From the NCBI RefSeq assembly GCF_041625495.1, contig NZ_JBFJTH010000042.1:1-25402 (forward strand): a DNA stretch of 25,402 nucleotides, in the 5' to 3' direction. The notes beneath the pieces were generated by a model, which was not told where the DNA came from, ran no database searches, and saw nothing but the letters and a program-made list of their open reading frames with translations. The stretch's first letter is position 1. Every line of letters begins with the position of its first letter. This DNA is from Litorivivens sp041625495. GTDB taxonomy: Bacteria; Pseudomonadota; Gammaproteobacteria; Pseudomonadales; Spongiibacteraceae. Made by a program: the position numbers and the translations under genes. Below are positions 7,201 through 16,090 of this stretch, piece after piece.

Positions 7201-8193
7201 ATGCTGGATGTCAGCCAGCTCAGCCGTCACTACGGCGATTTTGTTGCGGTCGACAAGGTGAGCTTCCGCATTGAGCCCGGCGAGATTGTCGGCCTGCTAG
7301 GCCACAACGGTGCCGGTAAAACCACAATTATGAAAATGCTAAGCGGCTACCTGGAACCCAGCACGGGAAGCGTGCGCATGGGCCAGTTCAGCTTGGCCGA
7401 AAACCCCAAAGCCATTCAGGCACAGCTGGGCTACCTGCCGGAAAATCTCCCGGTTTACCCGGAGATGTCGGTGGCCGACTACCTCGACTACGCCGCTGAA
7501 CTTAAAGGCCTGCGAGGCAATCACAAGTTTGAAGAAATCCGCCGGGTTGTCCGGGCAACAGAACTGACAGAGAAGCTGCTCGCCGCCATCAATACGCTGT
7601 CGCGAGGCTATCGCCAGCGAGTGGGCGTGGCACAGGCGCTGCTCGGACGCCCCAAGCTAGTGATACTCGACGAACCCACCAACGGCCTTGATCCCACCCA
7701 AACCGAACATATGCGTGCGCTGATACGCGAACTTGCGCAACAAGCCACGGTGATTCTTTCCACTCATATCATGCAAGAGGTAGAAGCACTGTGCGAGCGC
7801 GTGCTGATTCTCAGCCAGGGCCAACTCAAGGTCGACGAACAACTGGACAGCCTGCGCCACAGCAATCATCTACTGGTGAGCACGTCTGCCACGATGAACG
7901 ATCTCAACATCGCCAGCAACGACATCGCCGGCATAGAACATATTGAGACTCTCAACCCGACGGGTATACAGCAGCGTTTTCGCTTGCGCTTGCATAGCGA
8001 GGCAGACCTGACCCCAGTCAGCGCGGAGCTGTCGCGCAAGCTGATAAACGCCGGCGCAGACCTCTACCAGCTTCAGGCCGAACACCGTGATCTGGAAACG
8101 CTGTTTCGGGAAGTAAGCCATGCCGCGTCCGGCAGTGAATCAGTTAAACAAAACCAGGTTCAGCAGAAGGAGGCACAGAGCAATGCAGCCTGA
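7201..8193 (+). CDS. ABC transporter ATP-binding protein, GldA/CcmA type
   Basis: A 330-residue ATPase that powers the membrane protein encoded next. Motifs: Walker A GHNGAGKT (34-41), a signature of the form LSRGYRQR (133-140), Walker B LVILDEPT (153-160), D-loop after NGLDP, and switch histidine H189 in STHIMQE. The signature and the LPENLPVYPEMSV segment are typical of the gliding-motility/drug-type exporters (GldA-like). Residues about 215-310 form a C-terminal accessory domain. The ATG has an excellent ribosome site (AAGGAGG, 4 nt spacing). It overlaps the next gene by 11 bp. The substrate is unknown; the GldA comparison rests on the operon plan, and gliding itself is not implied in a gammaproteobacterium. 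Confidence 0.92.
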   Translation: MLDVSQLSRHYGDFVAVDKVSFRIEPGEIVGLLGHNGAGKTTIMKMLSGYLEPSTGSVRMGQFSLAENPKAIQAQLGYLPENLPVYPEMSVADYLDYAAELKGLRGNHKFEEIRRVVRATELTEKLLAAINTLSRGYRQRVGVAQALLGRPKLVILDEPTNGLDPTQTEHMRALIRELAQQATVILSTHIMQEVEALCERVLILSQGQLKVDEQLDSLRHSNHLLVSTSATMNDLNIASNDIAGIEHIETLNPTGIQQRFRLRLHSEADLTPVSAELSRKLINAGADLYQLQAEHRDLETLFREVSHAASGSESVKQNQVQQKEAQSNAA

Positions 8194-11065
8194 TCGACAT
8201 CTGCCCACGATAAAGCGCATAGCACAAAAGGAAATCACGCTGTTTTTCGCCTCACCTGTGGCGTGGCTTTTTCTTGCCACCTTTGCGGCCGTGAGCCTTT
8301 TTGTGTTTTTTTGGGGAGAAGCTTTCTTTGCCCGGAATATCGCCGATGTGCGCCCTCTCTTTGAGTGGATGCCTATCTTGTTAATTTTTCTAGCCAGCGC
8401 GCTTACTATGCGGCTATGGAGTGAGGAAAAACGCAGCGGCACAATCGAACATGTGCTCACACAATCCGTACCTTTGTGGCATTTTGTCGTTGGTAAATTT
8501 GCTGGCTGCCTCGCGCTACTGCTGATTGCTCTGCTAATCACTCTGCCGCTCCCATTTAGCGTGGCGTTAATGGGCGACCTCGATTGGGGGCCGGTACTCG
8601 GAGGCTACCTTGCCACCTTTTTGCTCGGCGCCACCTATCTCAGCATCGGTCTGTTTGTGTCTGCCCGAAGTGACAACCCCATTGTCAGCCTGATCAGCGC
8701 CACAGCCCTTTGCGCTGCACTCTATATGCTGGGCAATCCAGCGCTTACCGATTTTGCAGGCCAACAGCTCGGCGAGTGGTTGCGACGTCTCGGTACCGGG
8801 TCTCGCTTTGATTCCATTACCCGCGGTGTGATCGATTTTCGCGACCTTTACTACTACCTGAGCTTGATCGTCGTATTTCTGGTACTGAACACCTTCGTGC
8901 TGGAACGTCAGCGTTGGACCAATACAGGCCGCTCCAGTCATCACCGCTATTGGCGAAATATGACAGCACTCATTGCATTGAACGCTCTAGCAGCAAACTT
9001 CTGGATAGGACAGCTGCCGCTGCGGGTAGATGCCACCGAAGGCAATCAGTATTCGCTGTCGCAGGCCACCGAGAACTATCTCGATCGACTCGAAGAGCCT
9101 CTGCTTTTGCGCGGCTATTTCAGCGCCAAGACACACCCCCTACTAGCACCACTGGCACCACAACTAAAAGACTTGCTGCGTGAATACGCGGTAGTTGGAG
9201 GTGACCGGTTGCGAGTGGAATTTATTGACCCTGCTCGCAACCCTGAACAAGAGGAAGAAGCCAACCAGCGCTACGGCATTCAGCCCACCCCGTTTCAGGT
9301 AGCAGACCGCTACGAAGCCGCTATTGTGAGTTCCTATTTCAATGTGCTGGTGCAATATGGGGACGAACATGAGGTATTGGGCTTTCAGGATCTCATCGAA
9401 GTTCGTTCAGGCTCAGAAACTGACCTCGACGTACGGCTGCGAAATCCGGAGCACGATATTACCCGGGCTATTCGCAAAGTGCAGAATAGCTATCAGGCCA
9501 GTGGCAACCTCTTTGACACGGTTCAAGACCAACTGACCTTCACCGCCTACATTTCCAGCAACGAACTGCTGCCCGACAGCCTCCGGGAATTTCGCAAACA
9601 GGTGCGCAGCGTTGTCGATAGCATGGCCAATAAAGCCAATGGTCGCTTCAGCATCAATATTGTCGATCCGACTGCCGACGATCTCGAAAACCAGCTGGCT
9701 GAAGATTTCGGGTTCCAGCCCATGACCACCAGCCTGTTTAGCGACGAACGTTTTTACTTTTACATGGTGCTGTCAGACGAAGATCAGCATGTGCAGATTC
9801 CATTGGGTGATCTGAGCGAAAATGAATTTCGTCGTAACCTGGAAGCGGGCATCAAACGCTTTGCGCGCGGTTTTACTAAAACTGTTGCCTTCGTCGCTCC
9901 TGAAGCCGCACCTCAATACAGCCGTTACGGCAGCCGCTTTAGCCAGCTTAAGCAATTTCTATCTCAGGAAATGAAGGTCAAGCGCGAAGATCTCAGCGAT
10001 GGGGCAGTAGCCGGTGACGCCGACCTACTATTTCTGGCTGCACCGGAAAACCTCGACGCTAAAGCCCTGTTTGCCGTTGATCAGTTCCTCATGCAGGGCG
10101 GTACCGTGGTGCTGGCTAGCTCGCCATTTAGATCGGATCTAAGCGGCCGACAACTGTCAGTGCGTCGGGTAAATTCCGGCTTGGATGACTGGCTGAAGCA
10201 TCACGGCGTGCACATTGATAACGCACTGGTGCTCGACAAACAAAACGCAGCGCTGCCAGTTCCTGTCACGCGCACTGTCGGCGGCTTTCAGCTACAGGAA
10301 TTGCGTATGCTCGATTATCCGTATTTTATCGATCTGCGCGGTTCTGGGCTCAATCAGGAGCACCCCGTCACAGCTGATCTGCTGCAGCTGACGGTACCCT
10401 GGGCCTCGCCGATCAAGGTCTCGCTGGACGAAACCAGTGGACTAGCCGCGACAAATCTACTGCAAAGTTCCCCCGGGTCTTGGCTGTCCGACTCGACTGA
10501 TGTCATGCCCAACGTCGACTCAAGTGGCACCAGCACCTTCACCCCAACTGACGAAACCGGCAGTGAAGTACTCGGGATCAGCCTGACAGGGAGGTTCACA
10601 TCATACTTTGCAGACAAGGATTCGCCTGTGCTAACGCCCGAAACAGCAGACGACGAGGCAAGCAATGAGGCCACAACACAAAACCCTGATGATGCAATCA
10701 CTGCGAGCGCAGCCATCAAGCATTCACCGGAATCCGCACGACTGATCATTTTCAGCTCCAACGATTTCTTGAGCGATCAGGCTATCGGATTGGCTTCCAG
10801 CGCTGCGCGAAGCGAGTACCTAAACAGCCTGCAGCTGGCGGCCAACACTGTCGAGTGGGCGCTGGATGACAGCGGTTTGCTGAGTATCCGCGGACGCGGT
10901 CATTTTAACCGCACCCTTCCCCCTATGGGCACAACCACACAAATGCTCTGGGAATACCTGAACTACGCGTTTGCCGGCTTTGCTCTGATAACCATTGCCC
11001 TGGTGCAGCGTCACCGCAGACGCAATCGTGAACACCGCTATCGCCAATTGATTATCAACGTATGA
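8183..11065 (+). CDS. Fused ABC-2 permease (GldF-like) and GldG-family protein
   Basis: A 960-residue fusion. Residues about 1-245 are an ABC-2-type permease with six likely helices (first at about 27-44, last at about 224-240) and the typical cytoplasmic WSEEKRSGTIEHVLTQ. After a basic linker, a helix (about 258-275) leads into a large GldG-like periplasmic region (about 276-920) containing VDATEGNQYSLS, VEFIDPARNPE and VDQFLMQGGTVVLASSPF; a final helix (ALITIALVQ region) is followed by a basic tail. In Flavobacterium GldF and GldG are separate proteins. I chose ATG 8183, which has AAGGAGG at 8167-8173 and overlaps the ATPase stop by 11 bp; an ATG at 8120 lies inside the ATPase gene and has no ribosome site. 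A Ser/Thr/Asp-rich stretch (about 770-880) looks unstructured. Substrate unknown. Confidence 0.92.
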   Translation: MQPDRHLPTIKRIAQKEITLFFASPVAWLFLATFAAVSLFVFFWGEAFFARNIADVRPLFEWMPILLIFLASALTMRLWSEEKRSGTIEHVLTQSVPLWHFVVGKFAGCLALLLIALLITLPLPFSVALMGDLDWGPVLGGYLATFLLGATYLSIGLFVSARSDNPIVSLISATALCAALYMLGNPALTDFAGQQLGEWLRRLGTGSRFDSITRGVIDFRDLYYYLSLIVVFLVLNTFVLERQRWTNTGRSSHHRYWRNMTALIALNALAANFWIGQLPLRVDATEGNQYSLSQATENYLDRLEEPLLLRGYFSAKTHPLLAPLAPQLKDLLREYAVVGGDRLRVEFIDPARNPEQEEEANQRYGIQPTPFQVADRYEAAIVSSYFNVLVQYGDEHEVLGFQDLIEVRSGSETDLDVRLRNPEHDITRAIRKVQNSYQASGNLFDTVQDQLTFTAYISSNELLPDSLREFRKQVRSVVDSMANKANGRFSINIVDPTADDLENQLAEDFGFQPMTTSLFSDERFYFYMVLSDEDQHVQIPLGDLSENEFRRNLEAGIKRFARGFTKTVAFVAPEAAPQYSRYGSRFSQLKQFLSQEMKVKREDLSDGAVAGDADLLFLAAPENLDAKALFAVDQFLMQGGTVVLASSPFRSDLSGRQLSVRRVNSGLDDWLKHHGVHIDNALVLDKQNAALPVPVTRTVGGFQLQELRMLDYPYFIDLRGSGLNQEHPVTADLLQLTVPWASPIKVSLDETSGLAATNLLQSSPGSWLSDSTDVMPNVDSSGTSTFTPTDETGSEVLGISLTGRFTSYFADKDSPVLTPETADDEASNEATTQNPDDAITASAAIKHSPESARLIIFSSNDFLSDQAIGLASSAARSEYLNSLQLAANTVEWALDDSGLLSIRGRGHFNRTLPPMGTTTQMLWEYLNYAFAGFALITIALVQRHRRRNREHRYRQLIINV

Positions 11066-11073
11066 GGCACGCC

Positions 11074-11967
11074 ATGAAAAAAGCTTTATTCTGGCTGGGT
11101 ATTCTACTCGGCCTCCAGATCGTGATCGCCCTTACGCTATACGCGTCGAACCAGTCGCAAGACCAGACGGAGAGCCGCCCGCTGCTCAGCGCGGGCACCC
11201 TTCCTGAACGCTTGGTGATTGACGACGGCAAACATCGCGCCGATGTAGCTAAGGTAAACGGAGAATGGCGCCTGCCAGACCTGGACAACCTGCCAGCCAA
11301 CACCAGCAAGATAGAAGGCTTGCTCAGCAAACTGAAGCAGACCCAAACCCGCTGGCCGCAGACAACGACCGCCTCCAGCCACAAACGCTTCGAGGTTGCG
11401 CCTGAACAGTTTCAGCGTCATGTCAGTCTTTGGCAGGACGGCAACAAGTCGATCGAGTTTTACCTCGGCACTTCACCCGGCTATCGACAAACCCACCTTC
11501 GGCGAGCCGATGAAACAGCTGTGTACAGCGTCCCATTGCAAAATTACGACTTTCCCAGCCAAAACGAAGACTGGCTCGACAAGCGCTTGATCGCCGTGTC
11601 GGCAATAACCGAGCTGAATGGACCCGACTACCATCTGCGTAAAACCGACAGCGATTGGCACCTGGCAGATGCCGGCGAGGACGAACTGGACCCTGACCGA
11701 GTCCAAGCACTGATACGCTCACTGGAAAACCTGCGGGTGCAGGGTATAGCCGATAAACCCGAAGGCGACGCCGAGCTCGTGCTGTCAGTACGAGCAGGCA
11801 ATAGCGACTACGAATTTCGTTTCTGGAAAAATGGCGACGACCACGTAATACAACGCAGTGATCGAGCGCAAACCTTTACCGTCAGCAAGTATGATTATGA
11901 ACTGCTAATTGAGGCGACGCGGGAGAGCCTGCTACGTAAACCAGAGGCTGAAAACGGCGCCGGGTAG
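11074..11967 (+). CDS. DUF4340 domain-containing protein
   Basis: A 297-residue protein with one N-terminal membrane helix (about 5-22, FWLGILLGLQIVIALTLY) and a periplasmic DUF4340 region. It contains two similar halves: the first has RADVAKVNGEWRLPDLDNLP and a stretch predicting ExPEQFQ-like strands, the second KTDSDWHLADAGEDELDPDR, a repeat plan usual for DUF4340. Genes of this family regularly follow gldA/F/G-like genes, so it is probably a periplasmic partner of the exporter. ATG 11074 is preferred because GAGG lies 6 nt upstream; ATG 11062, overlapping the previous stop as ATGA, adds four residues and has no ribosome site but could start by coupling. The downstream neighbour is convergent, only 40 bp away, and I see no clear terminator between them. 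Molecular function is unknown. Confidence 0.85.
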   Translation: MKKALFWLGILLGLQIVIALTLYASNQSQDQTESRPLLSAGTLPERLVIDDGKHRADVAKVNGEWRLPDLDNLPANTSKIEGLLSKLKQTQTRWPQTTTASSHKRFEVAPEQFQRHVSLWQDGNKSIEFYLGTSPGYRQTHLRRADETAVYSVPLQNYDFPSQNEDWLDKRLIAVSAITELNGPDYHLRKTDSDWHLADAGEDELDPDRVQALIRSLENLRVQGIADKPEGDAELVLSVRAGNSDYEFRFWKNGDDHVIQRSDRAQTFTVSKYDYELLIEATRESLLRKPEAENGAG

Positions 11968-12007
11968 GGGCACGTATGGCAGCTCACCTCGGGCGAGATG
12001 CTTGCAA

Positions 12008-14035
12008 CTACGTGTTTGGGTAGTACCAAATAGGCGAAGTCCAGGCCCGCTCCTGAATGATCTGCGGTATATCGGGATCGCCACAGGCAGCGGGCCGCTC
12101 GCCCTCAACGCGCAAACACTGCCAGGCACTCCAACGACAACTCGGGTTTTCCAACACCCTCAAGTAATACACAGCAGCGCGTTCCGGATCAAAATCCGGG
12201 TCAACCCAGCGTGTACAAAAGCTGCTCCGACCCGGTCCGGCGACCGCACAGGTGGCCGTATCGACACTTGCCTCACCCGCTGCGTAACCCGCCACATCGT
12301 ATACCGTTTCCTGCATCTGGCCATCGTCGCGCATCGTGCCTTTCACCACCTGCAAACGCTGCAGTTGGTTCCCGCGGGGATCTTTAAGCGCAGATAAAAC
12401 AAAAGCCGGTGCATCGGAAGACTCAGGCTTGGGCGGCAACACCTCGCCCATTGGCACGCCGTGGGTATACCCCTGCCGCGCCAAATCCTCACCACACATG
12501 TCGTCGGGCAGATCCCAGCCACCGAAAAAGCGCGGCACAATTCTTGGGCCGCTGCTGCCAAAGGTCTCCCGGCGCTTGAGCGCGGCAAAAACGGATTGTC
12601 GTGAATTTTCTTCGGCCCAGACACCGGCGATGCCGCCGGGGTTGTAGCGCAGGGGCGAACCGGTCGCAATGCCACCGGGCACATCGTATTCCTTGATCAG
12701 GCGTTTTGCGGCATCGGAATCCATGCCGTGGGCGCCATCGTATTGCTCTTCATCTACGTCACCACCGGTCGCATTGTGACTGTCCGAAGACGCAATGAGC
12801 CCGTACTCGAAAGGGTTCACCCCTAGTTTTTTATGTTCGGCCAACCCCTGTGTAAGACCATAGCGGGTATAACTGAAACGGGACAGACAACCCTTGAGCA
12901 TCATACCGCCCTCACCGACACCATCGCGGCAATCTTCTGCCGCTTCATCCGGCGCGCGGAGCTTTTCAAAGTCGCACTGCTCATCAGCACTGCCAACCAC
13001 GCCATAAAGACCACGTCGACATTCGGAATCACCCTTCACCTGCATCACTTCGGCCAAACGCTCAATGCGCTGACGCAACACCGCTGCGTCACGCTTTTCG
13101 GCTGGTGTTTCTGCCCCTGGGTATTCAGGGAAAAACATACGCCCGCTACTCCAGTTACTGTTGTGTGGAATAGCCAGCGCATCACATCCGGTAGCGCTAT
13201 CCAGACAGGTCTGCGCCAGCCATTGCCAAAGCAACGACGGCTGCGGCGCTTCTTTGGCACTCAGCGGCAGGGGCGGCACAGTAGCGTTAGCGAAAATAAC
13301 GTTGCGGTGCAGGTTGCTGGACTTTTCAGCCAGCGAATATTCGTAACCTACGAGACTGGTAAAGCGGCACTCGCTGCTGCGGTCGTAAGCCAGTTCTGCG
13401 GCCAGCTGTATATCTCGCCAGACACTTTCGCTGCGCTCTATACATGCGCTGCCATCCGCCGCACACACCGAGGCAGGCCTTTCTTTACCGTATATGACGA
13501 AGGCAAGCATACGGATAAGGGGCTGCATTACCGGCGACACCGGCGGCTTTAGATCACCCCGGTAAACCTTACATACCATTGTAGAATAGGCTTGCTGCGC
13601 TGGATCCAGACAGAGACTTCCTTCACCCATATATTCCGCGTGGTCGGTCACCGCCATAAAATCAAGTGGCTGCTCATTACGCAACACGCGGGTTCCCATG
13701 CCATCGCCATTCAATGGCGGCAAAAGCACCGCCCCGCCTCTGGCATAACGATAGGCTTCAGTCGGCGTTACCCGGGTATCAAAAGCGTAGGCGTCGGTCG
13801 AGTACGCCGTGTGCACGTGCAAATCGCCAAACAACGGCTGCTTATGAGCAACCCGATTGCTGCAGGGCTCGCGAGTTTCCGTCGCAAACGGCGGCTGTAC
13901 CGCCGGTGTACTGTAGTAACGCTCACGCATAAGCTGGCGACGCTGCTGTGGGTCGACAACGTCGGGGGCGGTCAACCACTGAAAGCCCACCACCGCGGTA
14001 CCACCAATCACCAACATCCAAAAAATGCGTTTCAT
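12008..14035 (-). CDS. DUF3604 domain-containing protein (PHP-like metal hydrolase, envelope)
   Basis: A 675-residue protein with an N-terminal signal/anchor (about 4-20) and a DUF3604 domain filling the rest. Features include GDLHVHTAYSTDA (70-82), AVTDHAEYMGEG (about 128-139), IPHNSNWSSG, LIASSDSHNATGGDVDE, a block around GIAGVWAEENSR with FGSSGPRIVPRFFGGW, and the C-terminal YYLRVLENPSCRWSAWQC and ERAWTSPIWYYP. The His/Asp arrangement resembles PHP-fold phosphoesterases and implies a metal-dependent hydrolase; no substrate is established for the family. Eight or more cysteines (for example in CSNR, CLDP, CAADGSACIE) fit an oxidising compartment. ATG 14035 has only a weak AGGCG close upstream. 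It is 142 bp downstream of the VWA gene, from which a terminator-like hairpin separates it. Confidence 0.9.
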   Translation of the reverse strand: MKRIFWMLVIGGTAVVGFQWLTAPDVVDPQQRRQLMRERYYSTPAVQPPFATETREPCSNRVAHKQPLFGDLHVHTAYSTDAYAFDTRVTPTEAYRYARGGAVLLPPLNGDGMGTRVLRNEQPLDFMAVTDHAEYMGEGSLCLDPAQQAYSTMVCKVYRGDLKPPVSPVMQPLIRMLAFVIYGKERPASVCAADGSACIERSESVWRDIQLAAELAYDRSSECRFTSLVGYEYSLAEKSSNLHRNVIFANATVPPLPLSAKEAPQPSLLWQWLAQTCLDSATGCDALAIPHNSNWSSGRMFFPEYPGAETPAEKRDAAVLRQRIERLAEVMQVKGDSECRRGLYGVVGSADEQCDFEKLRAPDEAAEDCRDGVGEGGMMLKGCLSRFSYTRYGLTQGLAEHKKLGVNPFEYGLIASSDSHNATGGDVDEEQYDGAHGMDSDAAKRLIKEYDVPGGIATGSPLRYNPGGIAGVWAEENSRQSVFAALKRRETFGSSGPRIVPRFFGGWDLPDDMCGEDLARQGYTHGVPMGEVLPPKPESSDAPAFVLSALKDPRGNQLQRLQVVKGTMRDDGQMQETVYDVAGYAAGEASVDTATCAVAGPGRSSFCTRWVDPDFDPERAAVYYLRVLENPSCRWSAWQCLRVEGERPAACGDPDIPQIIQERAWTSPIWYYPNT

Positions 14036-14135
14036 CGCCTGATGCCCTGTTATTGTTTTTGTACACAGTGCAGGCTTGGCGATGTGATAACCATTACAAG
14101 TTGGTCAGACGCTGCATTACTACGGTTCACGCAGT

Positions 14136-14162
14136 AAAAAGCGCAGCACCTCAGTCCTGCGC
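14136..14162 (-). terminator. Probable intrinsic terminator after the VWA gene
   Basis: On the minus strand GCGCAG and CTGCGC pair around a 10-nt loop and are followed by TTTTTA. It starts 15 bp after the VWA gene stop and before the DUF3604 gene, both minus. The stem is short (6 bp) but all except one pair are G-C, so moderate termination is likely. Confidence 0.6.
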
Positions 14163-14177
14163 CTGAGCGTGGCCTGT

Positions 14178-15881
14178 CTAACCGTTTGTCGCCGCCAATA
14201 CCGCTGCCATCTCGACCATCTCTTTCAGGTCTGTGTGATTTTCCCGAGACAGATCCAGCGCGCCTAACAGCGACTGGAGGCCGGCCCAATCCATACCCTT
14301 CACGTAGGATGAACCCCGCAGTTTCTCAGCGAATCCGGCCGCCACCACTGCCGCGTTTGCTTGCCGGACTTCAGCTAATTCACGGCTGTACACCACATGG
14401 TCGCGACGCACACTGTTGCCGCCTTCAGGGGACTTATAGCGCAGCTTCACCAGAGCCAGCTCGCTGGTATTGCCGTGAGCTAGGCGGGTCGCACCATACC
14501 GGCGATCGTCGATAAATCGGAAGCCGCTGTTGGCGAGGGTTATTTCGTATAGAGCGGTTACACTGTGGCCTGCACCGATGTCGCCAGCGCCCTTGGCATC
14601 GTTATTAAAATCCGCATGTTGCAGCTGCCGGTTGTTATAGCCAATTAGACGATATTCAGCGACCACAGCGGGGTTAAACTCCACCTGTAACTTTACGTCT
14701 TTTGCCACTGTATATGCGGTGCCTTTCAGGCCATTGACCAGCACCCGCTGCGCCTCTTTAAAACCGTCAAGATAGTAATAGTTTCCATCACCTTTATTGG
14801 CCAGCGGCTCAAGTTGGGCGTCCATATAGTTACCGCGACCAACACCGAGCACCGTGAGATAGATACCCGCATCACGCTTTGTCTCGATCAGGTCGACCAA
14901 TGCATCGCCTTGCAATCCCACATTCACATCACCGTCGGTAGCCAATATCACGCGATTGTTGCCGCCTTTTATCAATACCTGTTCGGCCAGCCGGTAGGCG
15001 CGCTGAATACCGTCACTGGCATGGGTTGATCCCCCCGCCGTCAGCGCCGCAAGGGCCTGCTGAATAACCTGCTTTTCGCTCGCCTTGGTAGGTTCCAGCA
15101 CCGTGCGTGAGCCCGAGGCATAGGTCACTAGCGCAACTGTATCCGTAGGTTTGAGTTTGCCCAGCATCACCGCAAAGGCTCGCTTGAGCAGGCCGATCCG
15201 ATCTTCGCCCTGCATAGAGCCGGACACATCAATCAGAAACACATAGTTGCTATCGGGCAGTTCGGTCGCCTGCGGCTCCCAGGCATTGAGGCGAACTTGC
15301 AGCAGACGCGTTGCGGTATTCCAGGGCGCGCTGAAAATGCGGGTTTCCACACCCACCGGCCGTGCCTTGTTCAGGCCAGCCAAGGGTTGGTAGGCCAGTG
15401 CATTTATAATTTCCTCGGTGCGAATCGCGTCTACCGGTGGCAGGCGCCCCTCGTTGAGATACCGTCGCGCCACCGTAAAAGAAGCCGCATCCACGTCGAT
15501 GGAGAAGGTAGACAGCGGATCGTCGACAACCCGCTTCACCGGATTATCTGCTGTACCCTCGTAGCGCTCACGATCACCCTGCGGTGGCAGGTGGTAATCC
15601 GGCAAACGATGACGGTAGTGACCTTGCGGGTGAATAGACGGCGCCAGACGTTGCGCGGCCACCGGGTGGCTGGAATCGGCCATCATCGACTTTGGCTGCA
15701 ATTTTCCCGCCCCCTTACCGGCAACCTCACGTTTTTCCGGTGCCGAGCTGGCATCCTCATCGATGGTGACGGCAGTTTGAGCCTCGGGCTCGGAGGGAAG
15801 AACCGTCGCGGCATCGTCCTGATTGACGGTGCAAGCTGCCAGAGCCAGTGCCAGTGCGGTTAACGCGAATGTCTTTTTCAT
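14178..15881 (-). CDS. yfbK: VWA-domain lipoprotein of the YfbK family (DUF3520 C-terminus)
   Basis: A 567-residue lipoprotein, matching the E. coli YfbK length. The signal ends in a lipobox (LAAC, C17). Residues about 106-165 are the N-terminal family domain (YEGTADNPVKRVVDDPLSTF, SIDVDAASFTVARRYLN). The von Willebrand A domain (about 211-385) has a full MIDAS set: DVSGS (218-222), T286 in GGSTHASD, and D316 in ATDGD. The rest (about 390-555) matches DUF3520, with RLIGYNNR and SPEGGNSV. VWA proteins bind partners through a metal ion; a specific partner is unknown. ATG 15881 has AGGAG 8 nt upstream. The mature N-terminus (18-105) is low-complexity and probably a flexible tether. The symbol is by family resemblance only. 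Confidence 0.9.
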   Translation of the reverse strand: MKKTFALTALALALAACTVNQDDAATVLPSEPEAQTAVTIDEDASSAPEKREVAGKGAGKLQPKSMMADSSHPVAAQRLAPSIHPQGHYRHRLPDYHLPPQGDRERYEGTADNPVKRVVDDPLSTFSIDVDAASFTVARRYLNEGRLPPVDAIRTEEIINALAYQPLAGLNKARPVGVETRIFSAPWNTATRLLQVRLNAWEPQATELPDSNYVFLIDVSGSMQGEDRIGLLKRAFAVMLGKLKPTDTVALVTYASGSRTVLEPTKASEKQVIQQALAALTAGGSTHASDGIQRAYRLAEQVLIKGGNNRVILATDGDVNVGLQGDALVDLIETKRDAGIYLTVLGVGRGNYMDAQLEPLANKGDGNYYYLDGFKEAQRVLVNGLKGTAYTVAKDVKLQVEFNPAVVAEYRLIGYNNRQLQHADFNNDAKGAGDIGAGHSVTALYEITLANSGFRFIDDRRYGATRLAHGNTSELALVKLRYKSPEGGNSVRRDHVVYSRELAEVRQANAAVVAAGFAEKLRGSSYVKGMDWAGLQSLLGALDLSRENHTDLKEMVEMAAVLAATNG

Positions 15882-15951
15882 CTCGGTATCTCCTGAACGG
15901 GGTGATACCAGGTGTGACGGACACAGCGACAGTTCTGAACAGAAAGCTGGG

Positions 15952-16090
15952 AAAAAAACCGGGGTCGCATCGAGGTTTTTAGTCTGCCCTCTTTATCTGC
16001 GCGATCCGTTGGCAATACCCGCACAAACCGGCAACCAAAACCAAACAGCACGGACTGCTCAAAAAATACTCGATACGACCCCGTCTTTTT
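15952..16090. repeat. Long-range inverted-repeat element between Ddn-like and VWA genes
   Basis: The arms GGGGTCGCATCGAG (15961-15974) and CTCGATACGACCCC (16069-16082) pair along 14 positions with one G-T wobble, plus an outer C-G pair. An A7 run (15952-15958) flanks the left arm and a T5 run (16086-16090) the right arm; inside, T5 and A6 runs and an AGTC/GACT pair (15981-15984, 16053-16056) extend the symmetry. The intervening sequence is about 94 nt. On either strand the second arm is followed by a T-run, so it could end transcription in both directions, but the large loop is unusual for a terminator; a miniature mobile element is another option. Confidence 0.6.

Noticed and set aside
11968..12014. 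CACGTA and TACGTG inverted repeat between the DUF4340 and DUF3604 genes as a terminator
   Set aside because: The arms are about 30 nt apart with no T-run and the right arm is inside the end of the DUF3604 gene.
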